Shown one piece after another: positions 1-8,720 of a DNA stretch of 64,000 nt. The number at the start of each line of letters is the position of its first letter. The stretch's first letter is position 1. The translations under genes and the position numbers were made by a program. The notes under the pieces are model-generated. The model was not told where the DNA came from and did no database searches. It saw nothing but the letters and a program-made list of their open reading frames with translations. Source of the stretch: JAWVZU01 sp033722075 (GTDB taxonomy: Bacteria; Pseudomonadota; Gammaproteobacteria; Xanthomonadales; SZUA-38); the NCBI GenBank assembly GCA_033722075.1, contig JAWVZU010000001.1, positions 4,989 to 68,988 of the forward strand, read 5' to 3'.

Positions 1-68
1 CCCGCAGCGTCAAGGAACGCATCCTTGCAAGGCTTCTTGCGTGGGGTCTGCGCGAGAGCGAAACATGA
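1..68 (+). CDS. 3' end of an unidentified upstream gene (partial)
   Basis: The third reading frame is open from the window edge to a TGA at 66-68. It encodes 21 residues ending RLLAWGLRESET, basic and leucine-rich. The TGA overlaps the ATG at 65 of the next gene as ATGA, the coupling seen repeatedly in this genome, so it is probably the true end of a gene in the same operon. Too little is present to assign a family. Confidence 0.45.
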   Translation, partial: RSVKERILARLLAWGLRESET

Positions 69-301
69 ACCCGATGAACGCATCGGGACAGAGCGCGCTC
101 CAGGTGACCGGCTACCTGCTCTGGCGGGGTGGCTTGCTGCTGGCCGGGATCGGCGGATTGTATTCCCTGTTCAAGCTCGTTCTCGCCTATTGGCTGCTGC
201 CGACCACGGTCACGACCGGCCTGGCATTCATTGCAACGGGGTTCGGTCTGGTGATGGCCTCACTGATTGCTGAACGCATCCGCGACGAGCGCAACGGATG
301 A
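65..301 (+). CDS. Small two-helix membrane protein, unknown function
   Basis: This encodes 78 residues with two hydrophobic segments, roughly residues 13-38 (GGLLLAGIGGLYSLF) and 45-68 (GLAFIATGFGLVMASL), and a charged tail. A GTG at 41 in the same frame is possible, but the ATG at 65 is preferred because it overlaps the upstream stop as ATGA and has a GCGAGAG stretch upstream. Its own stop overlaps the next start, again ATGA at 298-301. It is probably a small inner-membrane protein made with its neighbour. I do not recognise the family. Confidence 0.7.
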   Translation: MNPMNASGQSALQVTGYLLWRGGLLLAGIGGLYSLFKLVLAYWLLPTTVTTGLAFIATGFGLVMASLIAERIRDERNG

Positions 302-537
302 TCCGGCTGCTGAGAATCATCGGGTTCCTCTTCATCGGCCTCGGCGCGCTGATTCTCCTCAGCTGGGCCTTCGAGCCGGCCCGTCAGCTGTGGCCGCTGG
401 TGCTGGCGCTGCCTCTGCCGGTCAAGTTGGGTCTGGTCATTGCCGTGATCGGTTTCATGGTGCTGATGGGCTCCCTGATCTGGGAGCGCACCGAAAGCAG
501 CAGGACCGAGGGCAACCTGCTGGACGACGAGTATTAG
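298..537 (+). CDS. Small two-helix membrane protein, unknown function
   Basis: This encodes 79 residues with two predicted transmembrane helices (about residues 5-25, IIGFLFIGLGALILLSW, and 42-62, VKLGLVIAVIGFMVLMGS) followed by an acidic cytoplasmic-looking tail ending LLDDEY. It overlaps the previous gene by four bases, so the two are almost certainly co-translated and may form a complex. No catalytic motif is visible and the family is not recognised. Confidence 0.75.
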   Translation: MIRLLRIIGFLFIGLGALILLSWAFEPARQLWPLVLALPLPVKLGLVIAVIGFMVLMGSLIWERTESSRTEGNLLDDEY

Positions 538-557
538 CCTCGCAATTCGAAAACGTA

Positions 558-633
558 ACCATGAAGGCATCAAGACGTGAAGGAACTGAGCGATACTAGG
601 TTTTCCAACTTCACGCTTTCAGGCCTTCATGGT
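558..633. repeat. CATGAA-type imperfect palindromic element, copy A
   Basis: The left arm (558-582) begins ACCATGAAGGC and the right arm (608-633) ends GCCTTCATGGT. They are imperfect reverse complements over about 25 bases with a short central loop. The element fills the gap between the two-helix proteins and ybjQ. A second element of the same design lies at 56081-56177. It resembles a dispersed extragenic palindrome; no coding potential is seen. Confidence 0.6.
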
Positions 634-668
634 GGCGCTTTTCCAGTGCAACGATATGGGGAAAGCAA

Positions 669-1004
669 ATGATCTGTGTAACGACTGATTTTGTCGCGGG
701 GCGGGAGATCGCCGAGACGATCGGCGTGGTGCGCGGCAGCACCATTCGCGCCAAGCACGTGGGGAAGGACATCATGGCGGGCCTGCGGACCATCGTCGGC
801 GGCGAGTTGAAGGAATACAGCGAGATGCTGATCGAAACCCGCAACGAAAGCATGAAGCGGATGATCGAAGCGGCGGAAAAACTGGACGCGGATGCAGTGG
901 TCTCGGTTCGTTTCGTCACCTCCCAGGTCATGGCCGGGGCGGCCGAACTGCTAGCCTACGGGACCGCGGTGAAGCTCTCGACCCCGGACAGCGGGGCTGA
1001 TTGA
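669..1004 (+). CDS. ybjQ: YbjQ/UPF0145 family protein
   Basis: This is a 111-residue protein of the YbjQ family, once called a heavy-metal-binding domain, of unsettled function; family members form pentameric rings. The diagnostic N-terminal half includes REIAETIGVVRGSTI and the middle GGELKEYSEML, followed by an amphipathic helix and the DADAVVSVRF strand. The length is normal for the family. A GGGGAAAG ribosome site lies just upstream of the ATG. The stop overlaps the ypfJ start, so the two form an operon. No metal-binding cysteines are present, so a metal role should not be assumed. Confidence 0.88.
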   Translation: MICVTTDFVAGREIAETIGVVRGSTIRAKHVGKDIMAGLRTIVGGELKEYSEMLIETRNESMKRMIEAAEKLDADAVVSVRFVTSQVMAGAAELLAYGTAVKLSTPDSGAD

Positions 1005-1858
1005 TGCGCTGGCGTGGAAGACGGCAAAGCACCAACGTCGATGACCGGCGAGGAAAGCGCACCGGCGGCCCGGGGCTGAAGATCGGGGGCATTGGCGGGC
1101 TGGTGCTGATCGTGGTGGCGCTTTATTTCGGTGTCGATCCGCGCATCCTCCTTCAGGGGCAAGGTGTATCCTCGACTTCCTCACCCAGCGAGCCCTATCA
1201 GCCGACGGCCGCAGAGCAGGAACGTGCCGCCTTTGTCCGAGTAGTGCTGGCCTACACGGAAGACGTCTGGAGTACCTTGTTCAGAAACGCCAACCGTACC
1301 TATGAAGAGCCGACACTGGTGCTCTTCACGGACGCCGTGAGCTCGGCCTGCGGCTTCGCCCAGGCAGCAATCGGACCCTTCTACTGTCCGGCGGACAAGC
1401 AGGTGTATATCGACCTGAGCTTCTTCGACGCCCTCGCCAGGCGCTTCGGTGCACCGGGCGACTTCGCCCAGGCCTACGTCGTCGCCCATGAGGTCGGCCA
1501 CCACCTGCAGACCTTGCTCGGCATATCGCAGCAGGTGCATGCGCAGCGGCGGCAGCTGAGCCAGGCAGAAGGAAACCAGCTTTCGGTCCGCCAGGAGCTG
1601 CAGGCGGACTGTTTTGCGGGCGTCTGGGCACACCATGCGGACAAGATGCAGGACATCATCGAATCCGGCGACGTGGAAGAAGCGCTTAATGCGGCCACCG
1701 CCATCGGCGACGACACGCTGCAGCGAAAGTCCGGCAATCAGATCAGTCCCGAGTCCTTCACTCACGGAACTTCGGAACAGCGGGTACGCTGGTTTCGACG
1801 GGGCCTGGAGACCGGCGACCTCGATCAGTGCGATACCTTCGCGGCCGACCGGCTCTGA
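1004..1858 (+). CDS. ypfJ: YpfJ-family neutral zinc metallopeptidase, membrane-anchored
   Basis: This encodes 284 residues. A basic N-terminus is followed by one membrane helix (about residues 27-47, GGIGGLVLIVVALYFGVD) and a periplasmic peptidase domain. The zinc site HEVGH lies near residue 161 and a conserved ELQADCFAGVWAHH stretch near residue 198 supplies the likely third ligand. Length and layout match the YpfJ/KPN_02809 family. The ATG at 1004 overlaps the ybjQ stop; the in-frame TTG at 1001 is less likely. The substrate is unknown; the fold suggests envelope protein turnover. Confidence 0.9.
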   Translation: MRWRGRRQSTNVDDRRGKRTGGPGLKIGGIGGLVLIVVALYFGVDPRILLQGQGVSSTSSPSEPYQPTAAEQERAAFVRVVLAYTEDVWSTLFRNANRTYEEPTLVLFTDAVSSACGFAQAAIGPFYCPADKQVYIDLSFFDALARRFGAPGDFAQAYVVAHEVGHHLQTLLGISQQVHAQRRQLSQAEGNQLSVRQELQADCFAGVWAHHADKMQDIIESGDVEEALNAATAIGDDTLQRKSGNQISPESFTHGTSEQRVRWFRRGLETGDLDQCDTFAADRL

Positions 1859-2035
1859 CGCCTTGTCCCGACAAAAGCGAATGAACCGGAAGTCCGGGAA
1901 GAGCCGGAAGCTAAGACAGTTGGATTAGCAGGCTACGCTCCGATTCCTTGTCATTGCGTCAATTCGTTGATTGCGTAGGGACTTCTCGCCCTTCTGCCCC
2001 TTCCGGTGCAATGTCTTTGGTGCGACAGGTAGAGC

Positions 2036-3457
2036 CTATTCGGCGGTTTCTTCCCTGGCCTGCCGGAGTGTCTTGCGGCCTTTCTTGGGGCCTTCGACCG
2101 CCTGCTGCAGTTCCTTCAGCGATTCCCCGACGAGGTCGGCCAGATAGGCCACGTCCGGCACCGCGTCGCGGCACGCCATCAAGCCGAAATCGACGCTGTC
2201 CCGGTAGCTCATCACCGTGATGTTCAGCGCCTGACCGTCCACCAGCACCGACAAGGGATAATTGGCCTTCAATTCGGCACCGCCGAAATAGAGCTTCACC
2301 CGTGGGCCCGGGACGTTCGAGATCGTGACGTTCGCCGGCGGCGGAACCAGTCCGCTCACCTTGAAACGGTTCAGGACGGCAACGAGCCCCTGGGCAAATA
2401 CGGCAAAACTCGTGGCTGCGGCGGGCGAGACCGCCGCAACTTCGCGCTTCGCCTGAATCGTCGACTGGCCGATGGCATCGAGGCGATCCAGCGGATCCTC
2501 GAGGTTCGTGCCCAGTTTCGCCGCAACGTAGGTGATCTGGTTGCCGGCCCGGTTGATCTGACGGACGGAGACGGGCACCGTCGCCACCAGGGATCGTTCC
2601 GGCAGCGCATCCTTCTCGAGCAGATAACGTCGCAGGGCGCCGGCACAGATCGCCAGCACCACGTCATTCACTGTTGCACCCGTTTCCTTGCGAAGCTTCT
2701 TGATCTCCCGCAGGGACAGCGTCTTGGCCGCAAAGCGCCGCGCGCCGGAGATCGGGCAGTTGAAGCGTGACTTGGGCGCGGTGAACGGAACAGGCGAGTA
2801 GTCGGGTTTGAGGCCGACCGTCTTCAATCCCTGGCCGAGCAGCAGTCGTCCCAGTTCGGCGCTCATCTGCGCCTGGCTGATCACCCCCTTCGCGGTGCCG
2901 GTGATGCGCGAGATGAGCCCCCTGTCCGGCCGGGAAAGCTTGCGTTTCTTCAGGCCGGCCCAGGGTGCGCGAACCGGCGCCTCGGGATCCGGCGTGAAGC
3001 AGGATTCCAGGATCTCGATACCGCCCATGCCGTCGATCGCCGCGTGGTGCATCTTCATGTAGATCGCGAACTGGCGGCCGCGCAGGCCCTCGATGATGTG
3101 GAATTCCCAGAGCGGACGCTCCCGGTCCATGACCCGGCTGTGCAATCGGGAAACCAGGGACAGCAGGTCCTCCATGGATCCCGGCTTGGGCAAGGCCGAA
3201 TGCCGGACGTGATAGTCGAGATCGAAATGCGGATCGACGATCCATTCCGGCGTGCCCACGAGGGTTGCCGATTTCAGACGAACATTGAAGGGCTGGCCGG
3301 CGGATTGTTCGCGCAGCTGGGCCAGCAGGTCCCGGACGAAATTGCCCTTGTACCCGCTGGGAATCTCGAACACGCCGAGACTGGCCACGTTGACCGGCGT
3401 CTTCTGGGTCTCGAGCGCCAGAAAGGCCAGATCCAGTGCATTCAGCCGTTGTCCCAC
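2036..3457 (-). CDS. Wax ester synthase / diacylglycerol O-acyltransferase (WS/DGAT)
   Basis: The protein is a 473-residue bifunctional acyltransferase expected to join acyl-CoA to fatty alcohols or diacylglycerol, giving storage wax esters or triacylglycerol at the inner membrane. The catalytic motif HHAAIDG is at residues 137-143. The N-terminus (LDLAFLALE) and the C-terminal region (TISNVPGP) are family signatures. The start is GTG with an AGGAG ribosome site a few bases upstream. It stands alone between ypfJ (convergent) and apaH. The preferred substrate cannot be read from sequence. Confidence 0.92.
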   Translation of the reverse strand: MGQRLNALDLAFLALETQKTPVNVASLGVFEIPSGYKGNFVRDLLAQLREQSAGQPFNVRLKSATLVGTPEWIVDPHFDLDYHVRHSALPKPGSMEDLLSLVSRLHSRVMDRERPLWEFHIIEGLRGRQFAIYMKMHHAAIDGMGGIEILESCFTPDPEAPVRAPWAGLKKRKLSRPDRGLISRITGTAKGVISQAQMSAELGRLLLGQGLKTVGLKPDYSPVPFTAPKSRFNCPISGARRFAAKTLSLREIKKLRKETGATVNDVVLAICAGALRRYLLEKDALPERSLVATVPVSVRQINRAGNQITYVAAKLGTNLEDPLDRLDAIGQSTIQAKREVAAVSPAAATSFAVFAQGLVAVLNRFKVSGLVPPPANVTISNVPGPRVKLYFGGAELKANYPLSVLVDGQALNITVMSYRDSVDFGLMACRDAVPDVAYLADLVGESLKELQQAVEGPKKGRKTLRQAREETAE

Positions 3458-3549
3458 ACCCTGCTCCTGCGATTTCGAACCGGCGGTTAGCCCGCCATGT
3501 CCGCGAAATCATCGCCGCGCCGGTCCGTGCGTGTCAAACGGGATCCGAC

Positions 3550-4365
3550 TCAATCACTCGCTTCGACCTGGAAGACGCGCCGCGTATCCTGGACATCGAC
3601 TGCGGTGAGGGCGCCGCCCCAGACATAGCCCGTGTCCAGCCCCACTACACCCGAATCGCGGTACAGACCCAGCGCCGACCAATGGCCGAAGAAGATGGTG
3701 TGCGGCCAGGCTGTCCGGTCGGGCACCTCGTACCAGGGATAGAATCCGTCCGGTTGTGTGCCCGGTGGGCCCTTGGCCCCGAACGCGATGTGCCCGTCGC
3801 GGTCACAGCAGCGCATCCGGGTCAGCACCGCCAATATCGTTCGCCACCGAACCGGGCCGGTGAAACCCGGATCGAACCGGTCCGGCTGCTTGCCGTACAT
3901 CTGTTCCAGCAGTTCGTCGAAGCGGTCGCCCCGCAATGCCGACTCGACCTCGCCGGCCAGCTGGCGTGCCTTTGCCGGGGTCCAATCGGGTGCAATGCCG
4001 GCGTGAACCAGGGCAGCCTGCTTCTGGTCGTCGACGTGCAGCAGCGGACGCCGCCTCAACCAATCGAGCAATTCATCGCCGTCCGGCGCTTCGAAGATCG
4101 TCTTGAATTCGGGATTCGACTTGCGCTTTGCCGGCGGCTTTCGCCACTGGGCGAGAAGATGCAGATCGTGATTGCCGAGCACGACCAGGGCACTCGATCC
4201 AAGATCGCGGACCAGGCGGAGCACCTCGAGCGAGGCACCGCCGCGGTTCACCAGATCCCCGCAGAACCACAGGCGGTCCCCCGCCGGATCAAAGCGAAGC
4301 TTGTCCAGCAGGCGCTGGAGCGGTTCGAGAAAACCCTGGATGTCCCCGATGGCGTAGATGCTCAC
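3550..4365 (-). CDS. apaH: Symmetrical bis(5'-nucleosyl)-tetraphosphatase ApaH
   Basis: This 271-residue enzyme hydrolyses diadenosine tetraphosphate to two ADP and can remove Np4-type RNA caps. Metallophosphatase motifs are intact: GDIQG near residue 7, GDLVNRG near residue 36 and GNHDLH near residue 63. Length matches family members (about 270-280). The start codon is GTG. The usual ksgA/apaG neighbours are absent here, so it is a detached copy or a rearranged locus. Function is inferred with high certainty from the motifs. Confidence 0.95.
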   Translation of the reverse strand: MSIYAIGDIQGFLEPLQRLLDKLRFDPAGDRLWFCGDLVNRGGASLEVLRLVRDLGSSALVVLGNHDLHLLAQWRKPPAKRKSNPEFKTIFEAPDGDELLDWLRRRPLLHVDDQKQAALVHAGIAPDWTPAKARQLAGEVESALRGDRFDELLEQMYGKQPDRFDPGFTGPVRWRTILAVLTRMRCCDRDGHIAFGAKGPPGTQPDGFYPWYEVPDRTAWPHTIFFGHWSALGLYRDSGVVGLDTGYVWGGALTAVDVQDTRRVFQVEASD

Positions 4366-4385
4366 CGGGGCAGATTATAAGCGCT

Positions 4386-6221
4386 TCAGGGCGACGTGGC
4401 TTCCTGGGCCATCAGCGACGTGGGCGATTCCGAGCGGCAGATTCGCGTTCCCGTCAGCGGCTGGCACTCCCGGACGCCGGAAAAACTTCCTTCGCCGGCG
4501 CTCAGGTTGAAATCGAAGCGCTGGGAGATGCGATCGACATCCGCGGCGGCCACACTCGCGGTGTCAAAGCGCCATTGCTTGATCGCCCGCAGCGCGGCCC
4601 GGTCGAAAACGCGTCGCGGCCGACTGTCCACGATCTCGATTTCCGTCGGCCTGCCCTCGGCGTTGATCGCGAACGCGACCTCGACGTAACCCTTCTGCCC
4701 GGACAGCCGCGCGCGCACCGGATACTCCGGAGAAACGCGCACCAGCACCTCGGGACCCGGATCGACGGGCCTGGCTTCAGGTTGTCGAATCCGTTCGCCC
4801 GTCACGAGCAGATTTGCCGGGCGCGGGATGTCGAGCTCCGGCTGCGTGGAAAGAAACGGCTTGCTCCGTGCGCTTTCGACCACCTGCGGGTCGGCGATGG
4901 CCCGCTCGCTGGCCTGGCGACCGGATTGCGGTTCGGCGGAAGCCGCCGCCCCACTCACATCGGCAGGCGGCGCCGGCGCCTCACGGGTTTCGGTCACCAC
5001 GGATTGCGCCACGGGCTCCTCGGCAGGCTCGGCCACGACCTTCACCCTATCGACCGGAGCCGGCTCCGGCTCGTCCTCGACTACCGACACACGGGCGTTC
5101 TCGAGCGGCGCAAGCAGAGCCTCCGAGTGCTGAGGCACCGTGGCAAGCAGCAATTCGTTGACCAGCGCATCACCGATCCGGGCTCGCTGCGCTTCGAAAG
5201 CGCCCAGCGGGTCCGCAAAGCGACCGGTCACCACAACGGTCAGACCCACGATGACCAGGAACAAGGTGTTGCCGGCAACGGCGTCGCGCGGTTCGGCCGC
5301 ATGGTTGCAGACGATGCGCTCGATGCGTTCGAACAGTTGACCGTCGGTAGCGGCCAGCGCGGGCACGACGTCCCCGGAACGGATCGATTCGAGATTGGTC
5401 AGGGCCTTGGCATACTCCAGCCGGTTTCCGCAGGTCTCCACGACCAGATCGTCACAGCACTTCTCCCGCTCCTCGCGCACCCGGCGCGAAATCCACCCGA
5501 CCACCGGGTGATAGAACAGCGCCGTTTCCACACAGACCTGAACCAGGTTGACCAGGTAATCCCAGCGGCGGACATGGCTCAACTCGTGGGCGATGACGAG
5601 TTCCAGCTGACGGGGCGAGAGGCCGATCAGGCTGGCCGTCGGCAAGAGGATGACTGGCTTTAACCATCCCATCACCGTGGGCACTTCGACAAGCGTGGAT
5701 TCGAGAATGGAGACGGCCCGTTGAATCCCGAACAGCTCGCGCAAGGCAGCGGCCTTGTCCAGGAGAAGCTGGCTGGGCTGGCGGACACCGATGCGGGTCA
5801 GCTGACGCATGCGACGCCACTTTACGAACACCCGGGTCGAATGAAGCGAAACGCCCAGGGCCCAGGCGGCCACGACCCAGGGAAGAAACCGCTCGATCAT
5901 CCCGGCCCAGGAGAATGCGGATTCCGGATCGGCGGAGCCGAGCATCGAGCCGACGCCCATGGCGCCGAGCGCGTAGGACTCGGCGACGCCCGACTGTTCG
6001 ATCCCGGGAAATACGATGAAGAAAGTGACGACGGGCGCGGCTGCCAGCGCGCCCATGGAGGCCAGACCTATCCAGTAACGCGGCGCCGGTGCGCCGTTTC
6101 GCAACAGACGCATGCTCAGCGCGAAAAATGCGCCAATGGCGGCTCCCTGCCACAGGAAATGGATCAGGGCCCATCCGAGGGCCTGAACAAAGACGTTCAG
6201 TGCATCCCAGTCGAGGAACAT
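4386..6221 (-). CDS. M56 (BlaR1/MecR1-type) membrane peptidase with C-terminal TonB domain
   Basis: This encodes 611 residues. About four hydrophobic segments in the first 330 residues surround a zinc-protease motif, HELSH at 212-216. A long low-complexity linker rich in Pro, Ala and Glu follows, then a TonB-like C-terminal domain near 505-575 (GYVEVAFAINAEGRP, RAALRAIKQWRF). The ATG at 6221 is preferred because GGAGGA lies immediately upstream; the longer TTG start lacks one. It sits 24 bases after blaI in one operon. Family knowledge: M56 proteins sense envelope or antibiotic signals and inactivate the partner BlaI repressor. The TonB end suggests a link to outer-membrane or cell-wall partners. 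No beta-lactamase gene is nearby. Confidence 0.9.
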   Translation of the reverse strand: MFLDWDALNVFVQALGWALIHFLWQGAAIGAFFALSMRLLRNGAPAPRYWIGLASMGALAAAPVVTFFIVFPGIEQSGVAESYALGAMGVGSMLGSADPESAFSWAGMIERFLPWVVAAWALGVSLHSTRVFVKWRRMRQLTRIGVRQPSQLLLDKAAALRELFGIQRAVSILESTLVEVPTVMGWLKPVILLPTASLIGLSPRQLELVIAHELSHVRRWDYLVNLVQVCVETALFYHPVVGWISRRVREEREKCCDDLVVETCGNRLEYAKALTNLESIRSGDVVPALAATDGQLFERIERIVCNHAAEPRDAVAGNTLFLVIVGLTVVVTGRFADPLGAFEAQRARIGDALVNELLLATVPQHSEALLAPLENARVSVVEDEPEPAPVDRVKVVAEPAEEPVAQSVVTETREAPAPPADVSGAAASAEPQSGRQASERAIADPQVVESARSKPFLSTQPELDIPRPANLLVTGERIRQPEARPVDPGPEVLVRVSPEYPVRARLSGQKGYVEVAFAINAEGRPTEIEIVDSRPRRVFDRAALRAIKQWRFDTASVAAADVDRISQRFDFNLSAGEGSFSGVRECQPLTGTRICRSESPTSLMAQEATSP

Positions 6222-6245
6222 GGCTCCTCCGTCAAAATTCAACCG

Positions 6246-6647
6246 TTACCTGGACTCCTTCTCGAGCTCCTCGATCAACTGGCGGATCTTGGCCAGTTCG
6301 CCTTTCGAGGTGCCCTTGGTATTGCCCAGGGCGTGCAGCACGAGTTCCGAGGGGGACCCGTCGAACACGCGAGTAACCAGATCAGTCACGAACTGATGCT
6401 GGGTGTAATCCTTGCTCATGGAGGGCTGATAAATGTGCGCCCGCTGGGAATCGTCCCGCTCCACCAGGCCCTTCGCATGCATGACCTGCAACAGCTTCAG
6501 AGCGGTCGTGTAACCGGTCGGCTCCTCAGCGTTCATCACTTCATGCACTTCCCGCACGGTACTCGGCCCCTTGTCCCAGAGGATCCGGAGGATTCCGAGT
6601 TCCGCTTCGGTCGGGCGTGGCAGTCCCTTCATCGTCGCTTTTCTCAT
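6246..6647 (-). CDS. blaI: BlaI/MecI/CopY-family transcriptional repressor
   Basis: This 133-residue winged-helix repressor has the family opening RPTEAELGILRILWDKGPS, the recognition region GYTTALKLLQVMHAKGLV, and a C-terminal dimerisation helix ending IEELEKES. The ATG at 6647 is chosen over an upstream start at 6755 because the shorter form fits family length and has GGAG nine bases upstream. It precedes the M56 gene, its expected antagonist. It probably represses its own operon through the palindrome at 6697-6710. Confidence 0.93.
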   Translation of the reverse strand: MRKATMKGLPRPTEAELGILRILWDKGPSTVREVHEVMNAEEPTGYTTALKLLQVMHAKGLVERDDSQRAHIYQPSMSKDYTQHQFVTDLVTRVFDGSPSELVLHALGNTKGTSKGELAKIRQLIEELEKESR

Positions 6648-6682
6648 CTGCGCATTCTCCGCGCCAACAGTGTTGTCGCGAG

Positions 6683-6710
6683 AGTATAAACCATCCACGA
6701 TCCGTATCGT
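6683..6710 (-). promoter_or_regulatory. Probable blaI promoter with overlapping operator palindrome
   Basis: On the minus strand a TATACT -10 box lies at 6688-6683. Just upstream, ACGAT-N4-ATCGT forms a perfect inverted repeat at 6697-6710 inside the expected promoter spacer. No good -35 box is visible. The position is right for BlaI autoregulation. The site sequence is not the staphylococcal bla box, so the assignment is positional. Confidence 0.4.
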
Positions 6711-6782
6711 ACGTGCCCGCTCGTTTTGATGCCTATCCCGAAAGTAAGGCAACAAATTACGGCCCGGCCCTTCACTTTAGAC

Positions 6783-8720
6783 TCAGAAAGGCGCGGAAGC
6801 GTTGCAATGCTGTTCGTTCAGGAATTGGGCCACGGCCTCGAGATCCGACACCAGCGGGAGGTCCGGGAGGCTGCGCAGAAACACGCGCCCGTAGCCCCGG
6901 CTGGTCAGCCGCGGGTCGCCGATCACGACGATGCCATAGTCGCTCTCGCTGCGGATCAACCGACCGAAACCCTGCTTGAGCGTGAGCACGGCCTGGGGCA
7001 GCTGTTCCTCCCGAAACGGGTCGCCGCCGGCTTCCCGGATCCGCCGGATGCGTCCCTGCAGGATCGGATCGTCGGGGGAAGAGAAAGGCAGCTTGTCGAT
7101 AACGACGCAGCGCAGCGAATCGCCGACCACGTCCACCCCTTCCCAGAAGCTGGCCGCCCCCAGCAACAGGGCACCGGGAGTCTGTTTGAATCTCTCCAGC
7201 AGGCGGTGGCGCGAATCTTCCCCCTGCACCAGCAGGGGCCAGCGACCCATGTTCTTCAGGCGCACGGCCGCATAGCGCAGGTTGCGGTGACTGGTGAACA
7301 GCAGGAATGCTCCTCCGTCGGTCAAAGACAGCACCGGCACCACGGCCGCCAGGAGCCGATCGACGAAGTCGCTTGCGGACGGATCGGGCATGCCGGAAGG
7401 CTGGAACAGCAGGGCGCGCCGAGCATAATCGAAGGGGCTGTCCGCCTTGAGGCACTGGGGGTCGTCCAGTCCGAGCCGCCGATTGAACAGGTCGAAGCGA
7501 CCGTCCGCAGCCAGGGTGGCTGAGGTGAAGACCCACGCCGCCTCCGTGCGCGACCGGTAGCCCCGCATCTCTTCGGCGATCTCGACCGGCGAAAGGTGCA
7601 GCGAGAAACCGCGACCCGCGGCCTCGTACCAGGCGATGAAATCCGGATCTCCCGCTTCGATGGCGGCCAGACGGTCGAGGTGGGCACGGGTACGCCGCCA
7701 GCACGATTCGGTTCCCGGCGAGGCCTCGGCGAGGCCACTCAGCGCAGATGCCACCACGTCCAGGGCGTCGCGAACCTGGTTCAGCGCCTCCGCTGCCGGC
7801 CCCTCGTTGACCCAGGACCCCCGAGGCGGCAGGCGCTCCAGGGCCAGCCGGAATACCTTGGCAGACTGGCGCAGTTGATCCACCGGAGCCTGGACTACCC
7901 CCAGACCGCCCGGCACTTCGCCGGATTCCCTGAGGACGTCATCCGCCAGGTCCCGAAGCATGCGCGACGAGAGACTCTGGCCGAAGAACAGGGTCGCCGT
8001 CTCCGGCACCCGATGGGCCTCGTCGATCACCACCACGTCAGCCTCGGGCAGGAGCTCACCAAAGCCGTCACGCTTGAGCGCCATGTCGGCAAACAGCAGG
8101 TGATGATTGACCACCACCACGTCCGCCGCCATCGCCCGGTGACGCGCCTGCACGAGGAAACAGTCCTCGAAGAAGGGGCATTCCTGCCCGAGGCAGTTCT
8201 CGGATGTCGAGGTGACCAGGGCCTGCCAGCCGCCGGTCTCCGCATCGCCGAACTCCGACAGGTCACCGGAACGGGTTTCTGCCGACCACCGGTCCAACCG
8301 GTCGAACAGGCGGAGCATGGCGGGGGACGGCTTCCCGCTTTCCCGACGGGCGCGGTCCAGGCGGTACAGGCAAAGGTAGTTTGCCCGCCCCTTCAGCAGG
8401 GCGGTTCGTGGGCGAATGCCGAGCACTTCGCTGATCGCCGGAAGATCCCGCTCGAACAGCTGATCCTGCAGTGTCTTCGTCCCGGTGGAAATCAGCGCTT
8501 TGGCGCCGCTGGTCAGGACGGGCGTGAGGTAGGCGAAGGTCTTGCCGATGCCGGTCCCGGCTTCGGCGACCAGGGTGGCGCGTTCGGCGATCGCCGTCTC
8601 GATGGCTTCGGCCAGGTTCTGCTGCCCCTGGCGAATCCGGAAACCGGAAAGGTGCGTAGCAAAAGGACCCGACTCACCCAGCAGCCGGCGCGCGTCGCCG
8701 CTCTCTTCAGAGCCGCTCAC
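6783..8720 (-). CDS. DinG/YoaA-family ATP-dependent DNA helicase (Fe-S, XPD-like)
   Basis: This superfamily 2 helicase of about 645 residues has Walker A AEAGTGIGKT near residue 53, a VIDEAHR box near residue 230, and an iron-sulfur cysteine set (LCLYRLDR, then CLGQECPFFEDC) typical of XPD/DinG enzymes. Near its end it carries the family motif VLTLKQGFGRLIRSESDYG. The length is closer to E. coli YoaA than to DinG. The start is uncertain: GTG at 8720 overlaps the upstream stop by 14 bases and is preferred over a TTG at 8783. Role: unwinding 5'-tailed duplexes, R-loops or damaged forks. Confidence 0.9.
   Translation of the reverse strand: MSGSEESGDARRLLGESGPFATHLSGFRIRQGQQNLAEAIETAIAERATLVAEAGTGIGKTFAYLTPVLTSGAKALISTGTKTLQDQLFERDLPAISEVLGIRPRTALLKGRANYLCLYRLDRARRESGKPSPAMLRLFDRLDRWSAETRSGDLSEFGDAETGGWQALVTSTSENCLGQECPFFEDCFLVQARHRAMAADVVVVNHHLLFADMALKRDGFGELLPEADVVVIDEAHRVPETATLFFGQSLSSRMLRDLADDVLRESGEVPGGLGVVQAPVDQLRQSAKVFRLALERLPPRGSWVNEGPAAEALNQVRDALDVVASALSGLAEASPGTESCWRRTRAHLDRLAAIEAGDPDFIAWYEAAGRGFSLHLSPVEIAEEMRGYRSRTEAAWVFTSATLAADGRFDLFNRRLGLDDPQCLKADSPFDYARRALLFQPSGMPDPSASDFVDRLLAAVVPVLSLTDGGAFLLFTSHRNLRYAAVRLKNMGRWPLLVQGEDSRHRLLERFKQTPGALLLGAASFWEGVDVVGDSLRCVVIDKLPFSSPDDPILQGRIRRIREAGGDPFREEQLPQAVLTLKQGFGRLIRSESDYGIVVIGDPRLTSRGYGRVFLRSLPDLPLVSDLEAVAQFLNEQHCNASAPF

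Noticed and set aside
4128..5663. Plus-strand open frame of 511 codons opposite the M56 gene
   Set aside because: It overlaps a convincing M56/TonB protein and apaH; residue use is Arg/Pro/Gly heavy, as in shadow frames.
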